DNA of 64,000 nucleotides from an uncultured Phycicoccus sp. (lineage in GTDB: Bacteria; Actinomycetota; Actinomycetes; Actinomycetales; Dermatophilaceae). Below the pieces are notes generated by a model. That model was not told where the DNA came from. It searched no databases and saw only the letters and a list, made by a program, of their open reading frames with translations. The translations under genes were made by a program, and so were the position numbers. Shown here one piece after another: positions 25,330-35,395 of the stretch (the stretch's first letter is position 1; every line of letters begins with the position of its first letter). The DNA lies in assembly GCF_947495705.1 (NCBI RefSeq), contig NZ_CANLZR010000005.1, positions 1 to 64,000 on the forward strand, in the 5' to 3' direction.

Positions 25330-25743
25330 TCAGACCGTGAGCCCCTGCGAGGCCATCCACTCCGGGTCGGGCTCGACGGGCTGGACGAGCTCGACGACGA
25401 GCCCGTCCGGGCCCGCCACCTGCAGCCGGCGCTGGCCCCAGGGCTCGGTGACGAGCGCCTTGAGGACCGGGACCCCCGCGGCCACCAGCCGGTCGTGCCG
25501 CGCGTCGACATCCGGGACGACGACCGCCACCATCGCGCCGCTGACGCCGTCGACCCTGTCGACCCAGGTCGAGTGGTCGTGCCGGACGAAGTCCACCCGG
25601 AGCCCCTCGTGGTCCGGGTGCTGGGTGCTCACGTACCAGCCGAGGTCCACGAGCACGTGGAACCCGAGGTGCTCGGTGAACCACGCACCAGCAGCCGACG
25701 GCTCGCTGCTCGCGTACGCGGCGCCGATTCCGATGACCTGCAT
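25330..25743 (-). CDS. VOC superfamily protein
   Basis: The 137-residue protein has the same fold as its convergent neighbour: YASSEPSAAGAWFTEHLGFHVLVDLGWY, then VAVVVPDVDARHDRLVAAGVPVLKAL and GQRRLQVAGPDGLVVELVQPVEP. Similar HLGFxVLxxLGW segments in both suggest related origin. The ATG has only a weak G-rich site upstream. The function is unknown. Confidence 0.82.
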   Translation of the reverse strand: MQVIGIGAAYASSEPSAAGAWFTEHLGFHVLVDLGWYVSTQHPDHEGLRVDFVRHDHSTWVDRVDGVSGAMVAVVVPDVDARHDRLVAAGVPVLKALVTEPWGQRRLQVAGPDGLVVELVQPVEPDPEWMASQGLTV

Positions 25744-25828
25744 GCCAACCCCCGTCTCGTCGATGGACCGAGCGGCGATGCTGTCATGCGGGCATGACGC
25801 GGCGCCAGCGGGATACCGGACGCACGGG

Positions 25829-27310
25829 TCAGGGCAGGGGCCAGGTGTGGACCGGCTCGTTGCCGTCCATGAGCTCGATGTAGCGCGCGAGCATCCGGCG
25901 CAGCGCCTCGCGGCGCTCCAGGCCCTGGTCCTCGAAGTGCTGCACGACCCGGGTCTGCCACTCCGCGCCGTTGAGACCGGTGGTGGCCCGGCCCTCGATG
26001 ATGCCGAGGTAGCGCTCGCGGACGGCGTCCGAGACGCCCCAGGCCTTGAGGCCCTCGTGGGCCATCGGGAGCAGGTGCCGCAGCACGAGCTCGTCGGCTG
26101 AGACCTCCCCGAACCCGGGCCAGTAGAGCCTGGCCTCGATCCCGTCGCGCGCCGCCCGCCGGAAGTTCTCCTCGCACGCCGCGAAGCTCATCTTCGTCCA
26201 CACCGGACGGTCGGCGGCCGCCAGGTACCGCACCGCGCCGTAGTAGAAGGCCGCGTTGGCGAGCACATCGGCGATCGTCGGGCCCGCAGGCAGGACGCGG
26301 TTCTCGACCCGCAGGTGCGGGGTGCCGTCGACGATGTCGTAGATGGGCCGGTTCCACCGGTAGACGGTGCCGTTGTGCAGGCGCAGCTCGGCGAGGTCGG
26401 GGGCGATACCGGCCTCGAGCTTCGCCATCGGGTCCTCGTCGGTGATGTCGGCGAGCAGGGTCGGGAAGTACCGGACGTTCTCCTCGAAGAGGTCGAAGAT
26501 CGAGGTGATCCAGCGCTCCCCGAAGAAGACCCGGGGCCGGACCCCCTGGTTCTTCAGCTCGACCGGCCGGGTGTCAGTGGCCTGGCTGAACAGCTCGATG
26601 CGGGTCTCCGCGTGGAGCCGCTTGCCGAAGAAGTACGGGCTGTTGGCTGCCAGGGCGATCTGCACCGACGACAGGGCCTGGGCCGCGTTCCAGTGGTTGG
26701 CGAAGTCGTGCGGGGCGACCTGGAGGTGCAGCTGCACCGAGGTGCACGCGGACTCCGGCGCGATGGACGTGCAGTACGTCGCCACCCGCTCCCCCGTCGG
26801 CCCTTCGATGTCGAGGTACACGTCCTCGCCGCGGGCCAGGAAGATCGAGTCGTTGAGCGCGGTGTAGCGGTTGTTCTCGCTGATCCAGTCGCCCTCGTAG
26901 TGCTCGGGCATGATCGTCGGGAGGATGCCGATGGCGACGATCTTGGAGCCCACGTCCTGCGCCGCGCGGTCGGCGGCGTTGAGGCTCGCCCGCAGGTCGT
27001 GCTCGAGCTCGATCGCCGAGTCGCCGGGCAGCGGCCGGGGCAGCACGTTGAGCTCGATGTTGTAGCGCGCGAGCTCGGTCTGGTAGCCCGGGTCGGCGAT
27101 CGCCTCGAGCACCTGGGCGTTGTGGAAGTGCGGCTGCTGGTCGCCGTCGACGAGGTTGAGCTCGATCTCGAGACCCGTCATCGGGCGGTCGAACTCGAAG
27201 GAGCTGCGGGTGAGCATGCGTTCGAAGACGTCGAGGTCCTGGCGCACCTTCTCGCGATAGCGCTGACGCTGCTCGCGCGTGTAGCTCTGCGCGCTGACCT
27301 CGGCTCCCAT
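25829..27310 (-). CDS. Glutamate-cysteine ligase-like (GCS2) enzyme
   Basis: The 493-residue protein belongs to the GCS2/carboxylate-amine ligase group. ATP-grasp-like GCS motifs are TGLEIELNLVD, ARYNIELNVLPRPL, ENNRYTALNDSIF, TSVQLHLQVAPHDFANHWNAAQ and NSPYFFGKRLHAETRIELF. Members join glutamate to an amine or cysteine; whether this one makes gamma-glutamylcysteine is unknown, and actinobacteria mostly use mycothiol. ATG 27310 is chosen by likely protein start; ATG 27328 is possible. It is divergent from sbcD, with 93 bp between. Confidence 0.83.
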   Translation of the reverse strand: MGAEVSAQSYTREQRQRYREKVRQDLDVFERMLTRSSFEFDRPMTGLEIELNLVDGDQQPHFHNAQVLEAIADPGYQTELARYNIELNVLPRPLPGDSAIELEHDLRASLNAADRAAQDVGSKIVAIGILPTIMPEHYEGDWISENNRYTALNDSIFLARGEDVYLDIEGPTGERVATYCTSIAPESACTSVQLHLQVAPHDFANHWNAAQALSSVQIALAANSPYFFGKRLHAETRIELFSQATDTRPVELKNQGVRPRVFFGERWITSIFDLFEENVRYFPTLLADITDEDPMAKLEAGIAPDLAELRLHNGTVYRWNRPIYDIVDGTPHLRVENRVLPAGPTIADVLANAAFYYGAVRYLAAADRPVWTKMSFAACEENFRRAARDGIEARLYWPGFGEVSADELVLRHLLPMAHEGLKAWGVSDAVRERYLGIIEGRATTGLNGAEWQTRVVQHFEDQGLERREALRRMLARYIELMDGNEPVHTWPLP

Positions 27311-27390
27311 GACGACAACCAACCACATCGGGCCAGCACGCGGTAGCCGGGTTGCGCGTTTCGGTCACCGGGACTGTCGGACCGCTCTCC

Positions 27391-27396
27391 TAGCGT
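27391..27396 (+). promoter_or_regulatory. Leaderless -10 element of sbcDC
   Basis: TAGCGT lies 7 nt before ATG 27404. An upstream in-frame GTG at 27395 falls inside this element and is therefore unlikely as a start. Confidence 0.55.
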
Positions 27397-27403
27397 GGAC
27401 CCC

Positions 27404-28576
27404 ATGCGGCTCCTCCACACCTCCGACTGGCACCTGGGACGGTCGTTCCACGGTGTCGGGCTGCTCGGAGCGCAGGCCGCCTCCCTCGACCACCTCGTCG
27501 ACACCGTCCGGGCCGAGCGGGTCGACGCCGTCCTCGTCAGCGGCGACGTCTACGACCGGGCCCTCCCCTCCCCCGACACCGTCGCCCTCCTGTCGCAGTC
27601 CCTCGAGCGACTGGTCGACGCCGGTGCCCGGGTCGTGGTCTCCAGCGGCAACCACGACTCCGCCACGCGTCTCGGGTTCGCCGCCGGCCTCCTCGAGCGC
27701 GCCGGCGTCCACGTCCGCACGTCGATTGCCGACATCGGGCGTCCCGTCCTGCTCGGCGACGTCGCCGTCCACCCCCTTCCCTACCTCGAGCCCGCCCTCG
27801 TCGCCGACCCGCTGGGCGCCACCGAGCGCACCCACGGCGCGGTGCTCCGGGCCGCGATGGACCGGGTCCGGGCCGACGCCGCCACCCGCGGCGGCCGCAC
27901 CGTCGTCATGGCCCACGCCTTCGTCGCCGGGGCCGCGACGAGCGAGTCCGAGCGCGACATCGCCGTGGGCGGGGTGTCCGTCGTCGGCGCCGACGTCTTC
28001 GACGGTGTCGACTACGCGGCCCTCGGCCATCTGCACGGCCGGCAGGCCGTCACCTCCACGGTCCGCTACAGCGGGTCGCCGGTGGCCATGTCGTTCAGCG
28101 AGTGGCGCCACACCAAGGGCGGCCTCCTCGTCGATCTCGGGGGCTCGCAGCCCGTCGTCGAGGAGGTCGACGGCCCGGTGCAGCGGCCGCTGGCCGTCCT
28201 GCGGGGCACCCTCGACGAGCTGCTCGCCGACCCCCGCCACGTCGGGGCCGAGACCGCATGGTGCCAGGTCACCCTCACCGACGCGGTCCGCCCCCTCGGC
28301 GCGATGGACCGGGTCCGGCGGCGCTTCCCGCACACCCTCGAGCTGCGCTTCGACCCGCAGGGCGCGGCCGTCCCCATCCGGCCGTACGCCGAGCGGGTCG
28401 CCGGCCGCTCCGACGTCGACGTGTGCTGCGACTTCCTCACCCACGTCCGGGGTGGGCGTGCCGCCAGCGCCGACGAGCGCGCCCTCCTCGACGAGGCGGT
28501 CGAGGCGGCCCGGGTCGCCCGCGGGCTCGCCGACGACGAAGGTGCTGCGGCGCCGCGGGCGACGGGCGCGGCATGA
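27404..28576 (+). CDS. sbcD: Exonuclease subunit SbcD (Mre11 homologue)
   Basis: The 390-residue calcineurin-fold nuclease shows the phosphoesterase motifs in order: HTSDWHLGRSF (D8, H10), VSGDVYDRALPS, SSGNHDSATR, VVMAHAFVAG and YAALGHLHGRQ. With SbcC it cleaves hairpins and protein-blocked DNA ends. A C-terminal capping region follows the nuclease core from about residue 260. The gene ends in an ATGA overlap with sbcC. Confidence 0.95.
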   Translation: MRLLHTSDWHLGRSFHGVGLLGAQAASLDHLVDTVRAERVDAVLVSGDVYDRALPSPDTVALLSQSLERLVDAGARVVVSSGNHDSATRLGFAAGLLERAGVHVRTSIADIGRPVLLGDVAVHPLPYLEPALVADPLGATERTHGAVLRAAMDRVRADAATRGGRTVVMAHAFVAGAATSESERDIAVGGVSVVGADVFDGVDYAALGHLHGRQAVTSTVRYSGSPVAMSFSEWRHTKGGLLVDLGGSQPVVEEVDGPVQRPLAVLRGTLDELLADPRHVGAETAWCQVTLTDAVRPLGAMDRVRRRFPHTLELRFDPQGAAVPIRPYAERVAGRSDVDVCCDFLTHVRGGRAASADERALLDEAVEAARVARGLADDEGAAAPRATGAA

Positions 28577-31500
28577 GGCTCCACCGCCTCGAGGTCGAGG
28601 CCTTCGGTCCCTTCGCCGGGCGGGTCTCGCTCGACCTCGACGCCGTCTCGGCGTCCGGGCTGTTCCTCGTGCACGGGCCCACCGGCTCCGGCAAGACGAG
28701 CCTGCTCGACGCCGTCTGTTTCGCCCTCTACGCGGACGTCCCGGGGGCGCGCCAGAAGCACGGCCTGCGCAGCGACCACGCGGCTCCCGAGGCCGTGCCC
28801 CGGGTCGTCCTCGAGCTCACCGTCGCGGGGCGGCGGCTGCGCATCACCCGCTCCCCGGCCTGGCAGCGCCCGAAGAAGCGAGGCGCCGGGACCACCCCGG
28901 TCCAGGCCTCGGTCGTCCTCGAGGAGCGCCGTGACGGCGGCTGGCAGGCCGTGAGCATCCGCAACGATGAGGTGGCCGATGAGGTGCGCTCGATCCTCGG
29001 CATGGGCCTGGCGCAGTTCGCGACGGTCGTTCTGCTCCCCCAGGGCGAGTTCGCCGCCTTCCTGCGGGCCACCCCCGAGGACCGGCGCGACGTCCTCGAG
29101 CGGCTCTTCGACGTCGGGGTGTTCGCCGACGTCGAGCAGTGGCTCGTCGAGGCCCGGCGCACCGGGGCCGCGGCCCTGGAGGCCGCGCGGTCCGGCCTCG
29201 ACACCGACCTCCTGCGCCTCGACGACGCCCTCGCGGGCGTGCCCGGGCTCCTCGCCGACCCCGCCGACCCCGCCGACGCCGACGGCGACGCGCCCCCGCC
29301 GCTGGGGTCGGTGGGCGTCGACGGCCTGGCGGCCCGGCTCGCGGACGTCGCGGACGCCCTGGCGCTGCGCCTCACCGGCACCCTCGCGGCGGTCGACGCC
29401 GCAGAGACCGCGGAGGCCTCCGCCCAGTCGGCCCTCGACACCGCCCGTGAGCTGGCCGGCCGGCAGCAGCGCGGCCGCACGGCCCGCGCCCGCCTGGAGC
29501 ACCTGGCCGCGGCGGCCACCGAGCACACCGCTCGCCGCGACGAGCTCGACGCGGCCGATCGCGCCGCCACCGTGGCGGGTCACCTCCAGGCCCGCCACCG
29601 CGCGGTGGCCGAGGTCGACTCCGCCGAGGCCCTGGTAACCCGTCGGCGAGCCGCCGCGGTGGGCCTCGGGCTCGACACCGACCTGCCCGCCGCCGACCTC
29701 CTCACCGCCGTCCGGGCGCTCGACGCGGCGGCCGAGGCCGTAGGGCGCGAGGCCGGCCCCGCCCGCGACCTCGCGGCGGCCCTGGACGCCGCCGTCCTCG
29801 ACGCGCAGTCCCTCGCGGCCGAGCGCGACGCCCTCGCGGAGTCGCTCCCGGCCCTCGCCGCCGCGGCCTCGTCGGCGGAGCTCGAGCTGACCCGCGTCCT
29901 CGGCGAGGTGGCCCGGCTCCCCGGGCTCGAGCACAGCGTCCAGGTGCTCCGGGGCCGCCTCGGCACCCTCGACGAGGTCGACGCCGGCACCGCGCGGCTG
30001 GAGGCCCTCGCGCCTCGGCTCGTCGAGGCCCGCGACGACCTGCTCGCCCGCCAGAGCGAGCTGCTCACGCTCCGGTCACGCCGGCTCGACCAGATGGCGG
30101 CCGAGCTCGCCGCCGGACTGGGCTCCGGCGACCCCTGCCCGGTGTGCGGCTCGGCCGAGCACCCCGCCCCCGCGGTCGCCGCCGACCCGGTCACCCCCGA
30201 GGCGCTCAGCACGGCCGAGTCCCGGCTCGAGGCCGCCCAGGCGGCGGTCTCCGAGCTCGACCGCGAGGTCAGCGCCCTCCAGGCGTCCGTCCGCGCCCGG
30301 GCCGAGGACCTCGACGGCGTCACGCGCGACGCTCTCACCGCCGACCTCACCCGGGCCGGCGCAGCGCTCGAGCGCGCCCGCGCCGCCGGCAGCGGGCTCG
30401 ACGCGGCCCGCGCAACCCGCGACACCCACCGGTCCGCCGCCGCGTCCGCCGAGGTCCGCCATGAGCGGGTCCTGGCCACCCTCGAGGTCACCGACGAGCG
30501 CCTCACGGCACTGACCGAGGAGGCCGGGCAGGCGGCGTCCCGGCTCGAGGAGGCTCTCGCGACCCACGCGACGTGCCCGTGCGCCTCCCCCGACCCGGCC
30601 GGGCACACCCGGGCCCGGGACGCCCTGGCGCACCTGCTGCGCGCCGAGGAGGAGGCCGAGGCGGCCCGCACCCGGCTCGCCACCGTCACCGCCGACCTCG
30701 ACGCCGCGGCTGAGGCGGCCGGCTTCGGCTCGGCAGCCGAGGCCGGGGCCGCGGTCCGCGACGCCGGCGCCACCGACCGGCTCCGCGACGCGGTGCTCGG
30801 CCATGCCCGCGACCTCGACGCCGCGCGCGCCGTGCTGGCCGAGCCCGAGGTCGAGGCCGCCCTGAAGGCCGACGCGCCCCCGGTCGAGGATCTCGTCGCC
30901 GCGTCGCGCGCCGCACGACGGGCCGTGCTCGAGGCCGTCTCCACCCACGAGGCCGTCGGCCGCGCCGTCCGGGCCCTGGAGGCGCTGCGTCCCGGCCTCG
31001 AGGCGCGGTGCGCCGACCTCGCCGGGCTCGCCGCGCGGCAGGCCGGCGTTCGCGAGCTCGCCGACGCCGTCGGGGGCACCGGCGGCGACAACACGCTGCG
31101 GATGCGGCTCAGCTCGTTCGTCCTCGCCGCCCGGCTCGAGAAGGTCGCGACCCTCGCCAACGAGCGGCTCGCGGTCATGGGAGCCGGTCGCTACGTCCTC
31201 GAGCACACCGACGAGCGCGCCGCGCGCGGGGCCCGCTCGGGGCTCGGGCTGCGGGTGCTCGACCAGTGGACGGGCCGGGCCCGCGACACCGCCTCGCTCT
31301 CGGGCGGCGAGACCTTCATGGCCTCCCTCGCCCTCGCCCTGGGGCTGGCCGACGCCGTCCGCGAGGAGTCGGGCGGGCTCGACCTCGGCACGCTGTTCAT
31401 CGACGAGGGCTTCGGCAGCCTCGACGACGAGAGCCTCGAGCAGGTGCTCACCGTCCTCGACGGGCTGCGTGAGGGCGGCCGCGCGGTGGGCGTCGTCAGC

Positions 31501-31608
31501 CACGTCGCCGATCTCCGGGCCCGCATCCCGCACCAGATCGTCGTCACCAAGGGCGCGGCGGGCAGCAGCGTCGCCACCCGGACCGCGGCGGAGGCGCCGG
31601 CGGCCTGA
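28573..31608 (+). CDS. sbcC: Exonuclease subunit SbcC (Rad50 homologue)
   Basis: The 1011-residue SMC-like ATPase has Walker A HGPTGSGKTS at residues 34-43. Two long Ala/Arg/Glu-rich coiled-coil arms flank a zinc hook CPVC (C522, C525). C-terminally, signature LSGGETFMASLALALGLAD and Walker B TLFIDEGFGSLD (D944, E945) complete the head. It tethers DNA ends and drives SbcD. The ATG overlaps the sbcD stop, so the two are coupled. Length is normal for the family. Confidence 0.95.
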   Translation: MRLHRLEVEAFGPFAGRVSLDLDAVSASGLFLVHGPTGSGKTSLLDAVCFALYADVPGARQKHGLRSDHAAPEAVPRVVLELTVAGRRLRITRSPAWQRPKKRGAGTTPVQASVVLEERRDGGWQAVSIRNDEVADEVRSILGMGLAQFATVVLLPQGEFAAFLRATPEDRRDVLERLFDVGVFADVEQWLVEARRTGAAALEAARSGLDTDLLRLDDALAGVPGLLADPADPADADGDAPPPLGSVGVDGLAARLADVADALALRLTGTLAAVDAAETAEASAQSALDTARELAGRQQRGRTARARLEHLAAAATEHTARRDELDAADRAATVAGHLQARHRAVAEVDSAEALVTRRRAAAVGLGLDTDLPAADLLTAVRALDAAAEAVGREAGPARDLAAALDAAVLDAQSLAAERDALAESLPALAAAASSAELELTRVLGEVARLPGLEHSVQVLRGRLGTLDEVDAGTARLEALAPRLVEARDDLLARQSELLTLRSRRLDQMAAELAAGLGSGDPCPVCGSAEHPAPAVAADPVTPEALSTAESRLEAAQAAVSELDREVSALQASVRARAEDLDGVTRDALTADLTRAGAALERARAAGSGLDAARATRDTHRSAAASAEVRHERVLATLEVTDERLTALTEEAGQAASRLEEALATHATCPCASPDPAGHTRARDALAHLLRAEEEAEAARTRLATVTADLDAAAEAAGFGSAAEAGAAVRDAGATDRLRDAVLGHARDLDAARAVLAEPEVEAALKADAPPVEDLVAASRAARRAVLEAVSTHEAVGRAVRALEALRPGLEARCADLAGLAARQAGVRELADAVGGTGGDNTLRMRLSSFVLAARLEKVATLANERLAVMGAGRYVLEHTDERAARGARSGLGLRVLDQWTGRARDTASLSGGETFMASLALALGLADAVREESGGLDLGTLFIDEGFGSLDDESLEQVLTVLDGLREGGRAVGVVSHVADLRARIPHQIVVTKGAAGSSVATRTAAEAPAA

Positions 31609-31646
31609 GCCGCCGACGCCCCCGAACGCCACGGTCCAGCGACCCC

Positions 31647-34523
31647 TCAGTCCTCGAACGCCTCCGGCGCCGGGCACGAGCACACGAGATGCCGGTCGCC
31701 GTAGGCCCCGTCGATGCGGCGCACCGGCGGCCAGTACTTGGCGGCGGGGTCGACGCCCTCGGGGTAGGCCGCAGCGGTGCGGTCGTACGGGTGGTCCCAG
31801 TCCCCGGCGAGCGAGACCGCGGTGTGCGGTGCGTGGCGCAGCACGCTGTCGGCGATGGCCACCGCCCCGTTCCCGACCTCGGCGATCTCGCCGCGGATCG
31901 CGATCATCGCGTCGCAGAACCGGTCCAGCTCGCCGAGGTCCTCGCTCTCGGTCGGCTCCACCATCAAGGTGCCCGCGACGGGGAACGACATCGTCGGCGC
32001 GTGGAAGCCGTAGTCGACAAGCCGCTTGGCGACGTCGTCGACGGTGACCCCGGTCTCCTTGGTGATGCCCCGCAGGTCGAGGATGCACTCGTGGGCCACG
32101 AGGCCGTCGGTGCCGGAGTACAGCACCGGGTAGTGCTCCCGCAGCCGCGCCGCGACGTAGTTGGCGTTGAGGATGGCCACCTCGGTGGCGCGGGTCAGCC
32201 CCGCGCCGCCCATGAGCCGGACGTAGGCCCACGAGATCGGCAGGATGCTCGCCGACCCGTACGGAGCCCCCGAGACCGGACCCACGCCCGTCTCGGGGCC
32301 CGCCTCGGGGTCCAGCGGGTGGTTGGGCAGGTAGGGGGCCAGGTGCTCGCGGCACGCGACCGGGCCCACGCCCGGGCCGCCACCGCCGTGCGGGATGCAG
32401 AACGTCTTGTGCAGGTTGAGGTGCGACACGTCGGCGCCGAAGCGGCCCGGGCGGGCGACCCCGACGAGAGCGTTGAGGTTGGCCCCGTCGACGTAGACCT
32501 GGCCACCGGCGTCGTGGACGAGCGCGCACAGGTCGGTGATCGTGTCCTCGAACACCCCGTGCGTCGAGGGGTAGGTGACCATGATCGCCGCCAGCGTGGC
32601 CCGGTGCTCGTCGACCTTGGCGCGCAGGTCGTCGAGGTCGACGTTGCCCGTGACGGGGTCGGTCTTGACGACGACGACCTTCATCCCTGCCATCACCGCG
32701 CTGGCGGCGTTCGTGCCGTGGGCGCTGCTGGGGATGAGGCAGACGCGGCGCTCGTGGTCGCCGTTCGCCCGGTGGTAGGCGGCGATGGCGAGTAGCCCCG
32801 CGAGCTCGCCCTGGGAGCCGGCGTTGGGCTGGAGCGAGACCGCGTCGTACCCGGTGATGTCGCACAGCCAGGCCGAGAGCTCGTCGACGAGCCCCCGGAT
32901 GCCCTTGGTCTGGGCGTGCGGGGCGAACGGGTGGAGGTGCGCGAACTCAGGCCACGTGACGGCCACCATCTCGGTCGTCGCGTTGAGCTTCATCGTGCAC
33001 GACCCGAGCGGGATCATCCCCCGGTCCAGTGCGAAGTCACGGTCGGCGAGACGGCGCAGGTAGCGCAGCATCGCGGTCTCGGACCGGTACGCGGCGAAGA
33101 CCGGGTGGGTGAGGTACTCGGAGTCCCGGGTCAGGGCGTCCGGCCACGAGGGCGCGGCCGCCGGGACGGTGTCGGGAGCGGTGGCCCCGAAGGCCCGGCA
33201 GACCTTGCCGAGCACCATGGCGTCGGTGGTCTCGTCGACGCTCACGAGCACGGTGTCGTCGTCGCGGTGCCAGACGTTGACCCCCTGCGCGAGGGCCGCC
33301 GCCACCAGGTCGCCGGCACGGCCTGGGGCCCGGACGGCCAGGGTGTCGAAGAAGGGGCCCTCCCCCACGTCGAGCCCAGCGGCCCGCAGCGCGTCGGCGA
33401 GGGCGCGGGTGTGGCTGTGGACGCGCACCGCGATGCCGCGCAGGCCCTCGGGCCCGTGGTACACCGCGTACATGCTCGCCATGACCGCGAGCAGCACCTG
33501 GGCGGTGCAGATGTTGGACGTCGCCTTCTCGCGCCGGATGTGCTGCTCGCGGGTCTGCAGCGCGAGTCGGTACGCCGGAGCGCCGTCGGCGTCCACGGAC
33601 ACCCCGACGAGGCGGCCGGGCAGCGTCCGCTCGAGCCCGGGACGCACGCTCATGTAGCCGGCGTGCGGCCCCCCGAAGCCCATCGGCACCCCGAACCGCT
33701 GGGTCGTCCCGACCGCGATGTCGGCGCCCCACTCCCCCGGCGGCGTGGCCAGGGTGAGCGCGAGCAGGTCCGCGGCCGCCGTGACGAGCGCACCCGCCTC
33801 GTGCGCGGCTGCGGCCAGTGCCGTGTGGTCGTGGAGCCGGCCGTCCATCGCCGGGTACTGGACGAGGACGCCGAACACCTCACGGCCCCCGGCCGCAGCG
33901 CGCAGCGTCTCGGCGGAGTCGACCCCGGTCAGGTCGGCGACGACGACCGGGAGGTCCAGCGGCACCGAGCGGGTGCGGATCACGGCGAGGGTCTGCGGGA
34001 ACACCTGCTCGTCGACGAGCAGAACGGCGTCGGCCGGGGCCTTGGACCCGCGACGCATGAGGGTCATCGCCTCCGCGGCGGCCGTGGACTCGTCGAGGAG
34101 CGACGCCCCTGCGACGGGCAGCCCGGTGAGGTCGCTGACGACGGTCTGGAAGTTGAGCAGGGCCTCGAGCCGCCCCTGCGAGATCTCCGGCTGGTACGGG
34201 GTGTAGGCCGTGTACCAGGCGGGGTTCTCGAGCACGTTGCGCTGGATGACGGCCGGGGTCACGGTGCCGTAGTACCCGAGGCCGATGAGCGAGGTGAGGA
34301 CGTGGTTGCGGACGGCGACCGACCGGAGCTCGGCGACGACCGCGGACTCGGACGCGGCGGGCTCGACGTCGAGGGTGCCCTCGAACCGGATGCCGCCGGG
34401 GACGGCGGTGTCGACGAGGTCGGCGAGCGACTCGCGGCCGACGACCTTGAGCATCCCGGCCAGGTCGGACTCTCGCGGACCGATGTGGCGACCGGCGAAC
34501 TCGGGAAGGGGGGACGTGCTCAC
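31647..34523 (-). CDS. gcvP: Glycine decarboxylase (P-protein)
   Basis: The 958-residue PLP enzyme removes CO2 from glycine and passes the aminomethyl group to the lipoyl arm of GcvH. The N-terminal half begins [19 protein letters not shown]. The C-terminal half carries the PLP lysine K706 in [19 protein letters not shown], and [14 protein letters not shown] is also diagnostic. GTG 34523 has GGAGG eight bases upstream. A glycine riboswitch lies in its leader. gcvH is about 3 kb away on the same strand, behind regulators; gcvT is not in the window. It converges with sbcC, 38 nt between stops. Confidence 0.96.
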   Translation of the reverse strand: MSTSPLPEFAGRHIGPRESDLAGMLKVVGRESLADLVDTAVPGGIRFEGTLDVEPAASESAVVAELRSVAVRNHVLTSLIGLGYYGTVTPAVIQRNVLENPAWYTAYTPYQPEISQGRLEALLNFQTVVSDLTGLPVAGASLLDESTAAAEAMTLMRRGSKAPADAVLLVDEQVFPQTLAVIRTRSVPLDLPVVVADLTGVDSAETLRAAAGGREVFGVLVQYPAMDGRLHDHTALAAAAHEAGALVTAAADLLALTLATPPGEWGADIAVGTTQRFGVPMGFGGPHAGYMSVRPGLERTLPGRLVGVSVDADGAPAYRLALQTREQHIRREKATSNICTAQVLLAVMASMYAVYHGPEGLRGIAVRVHSHTRALADALRAAGLDVGEGPFFDTLAVRAPGRAGDLVAAALAQGVNVWHRDDDTVLVSVDETTDAMVLGKVCRAFGATAPDTVPAAAPSWPDALTRDSEYLTHPVFAAYRSETAMLRYLRRLADRDFALDRGMIPLGSCTMKLNATTEMVAVTWPEFAHLHPFAPHAQTKGIRGLVDELSAWLCDITGYDAVSLQPNAGSQGELAGLLAIAAYHRANGDHERRVCLIPSSAHGTNAASAVMAGMKVVVVKTDPVTGNVDLDDLRAKVDEHRATLAAIMVTYPSTHGVFEDTITDLCALVHDAGGQVYVDGANLNALVGVARPGRFGADVSHLNLHKTFCIPHGGGGPGVGPVACREHLAPYLPNHPLDPEAGPETGVGPVSGAPYGSASILPISWAYVRLMGGAGLTRATEVAILNANYVAARLREHYPVLYSGTDGLVAHECILDLRGITKETGVTVDDVAKRLVDYGFHAPTMSFPVAGTLMVEPTESEDLGELDRFCDAMIAIRGEIAEVGNGAVAIADSVLRHAPHTAVSLAGDWDHPYDRTAAAYPEGVDPAAKYWPPVRRIDGAYGDRHLVCSCPAPEAFED

Positions 34524-34580
34524 GAGGATGACCTCCGGGGGCAGACGGTGTTGTCGTCCTCCCCCTCTGTCGAGCCGGGG

Positions 34581-34687
34581 GGCCTCCAGAGGTGCCTGCG
34601 CCGTGCGGTCCTTTGCGCCTGAGAGGTTCTGGGGAGTGTTGCCCCTTCGGCGCCCCGGTAAGCAGAACCGAGGACTCTCCCGCACGG
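34581..34687 (-). ncRNA. Glycine riboswitch (single aptamer) in the gcvP leader
   Basis: Read on the minus strand, the conserved core is present in order: GGGAGAG, then GCGCCGAAGGGGCAAC, then CTCTCAGGCGCAAAGGACCG, and a terminal CCTCTGGAGG hairpin. These are the glycine aptamer consensus blocks. Only one aptamer is seen, with flanking helix sequence rather than a second copy. The expression platform to the GTG contains a C5/G5 hairpin close to the Shine-Dalgarno. In bacteria such elements usually turn on glycine cleavage when glycine is high. Confidence 0.9.
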
Positions 34688-34703
34688 TGTGAGCGGCACA
34701 CTC

Positions 34704-34709
34704 AATCTA
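34704..34709 (-). promoter_or_regulatory. -10 element upstream of the glycine riboswitch
   Basis: TAGATT on the minus strand would start transcription near 34697, about 10 nt before the riboswitch. TTGACC at 34731-34736 is 21 nt away, too far for a normal -35. Confidence 0.45.
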
Positions 34710-34748
34710 GCACCGTGGGTGCGCGGCTCCGGTCAACCGGAGCGGAGG

Positions 34749-35333
34749 TCAGGCGAGACGGGCGGCGCGGCGGGCGTGCAGCTCGTCGTCGGGGTGCGCC
34801 TCGGCGGTCTCGTGCTCGGCACGCTCGCTGGGGAGCTCGGAGAGCTCGCCCTCGACCTCGCGCCAGACCCGGCCGACGGCGATGCCGAAGACGCCCTGCC
34901 CGCCCTGGAGGAGGTCGATGACTTCGTCGCTGGAGGTGCACTCGTACACCGAGGCACCGTCGCTCATCAGCGTGATCCCCGCGAGGTCCTCGACGCCGCG
35001 GTGCCGCAGCACGTCGATGGCGCCTCGGATCTGCTGCAGGGAGACCCCGGTGTCGAGCAGCCGCTTGACGACCTTGAGGACGAGGATGTCGCGGAAGCCG
35101 TAGAGCCGCTGGGTGCCCGACCCGCCGGCCGCGCGGACCGAGGGGTCGACGAGCCCGGTGCGTGCCCAGTAGTCGAGCTGCCGGTAGGTGATGCCGGCCG
35201 CCTTGCAGGCCGTGGGCCCGCGGTAGCCGACCTCCTCGTCGAGCTCCGGGAGGTCGTCGGAGAAGAGCATGCCCTGCGCCACGACCGGGACCGAGCCCGA
35301 GCCCGGGTGCCGTGCCTCGCCGGTGGAGCCCAC
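34749..35333 (-). CDS. MerR-family regulator (Rv1830/ResR-like)
   Basis: The 194-residue protein has a MerR winged helix: VGYRGPTACKAAGITYRQLDYWARTGLVDPS, then QRLYGFRDILVLKVVKRLLDTGVSLQQIR. Its C-terminal part (SVYECTSSDEVIDLLQGGQGVFGIAVG) matches the Rv1830 type, a growth and division regulator in mycobacteria. The position between gcvP and DUF151 is the same as in M. tuberculosis. GTG 35333 is chosen for GGAGG five bases upstream. A striking half-site array lies before its promoter and may be its own target. Confidence 0.87.
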   Translation of the reverse strand: MGSTGEARHPGSGSVPVVAQGMLFSDDLPELDEEVGYRGPTACKAAGITYRQLDYWARTGLVDPSVRAAGGSGTQRLYGFRDILVLKVVKRLLDTGVSLQQIRGAIDVLRHRGVEDLAGITLMSDGASVYECTSSDEVIDLLQGGQGVFGIAVGRVWREVEGELSELPSERAEHETAEAHPDDELHARRAARLA

Positions 35334-35369
35334 GCCTACCTCCAAATGATGAGCCGCCTTGTGCTGACG

Positions 35370-35375
35370 ACTGTA
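35370..35375 (-). promoter_or_regulatory. -10 element of the MerR gene
   Basis: TACAGT on the minus strand gives a start near 35363 and a 30-nt leader containing GGAGG. The GTGAC array begins about 20 nt further upstream. Confidence 0.45.
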
Positions 35376-35395
35376 CGCCCGGAAATGACATCGAC

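Noticed and set aside
30076-32865. 929-codon open frame on the minus strand opposite sbcC and in gcvP
   Set aside because: It covers the ends of two convergent real genes in wrong frames and has no recognisable domain.
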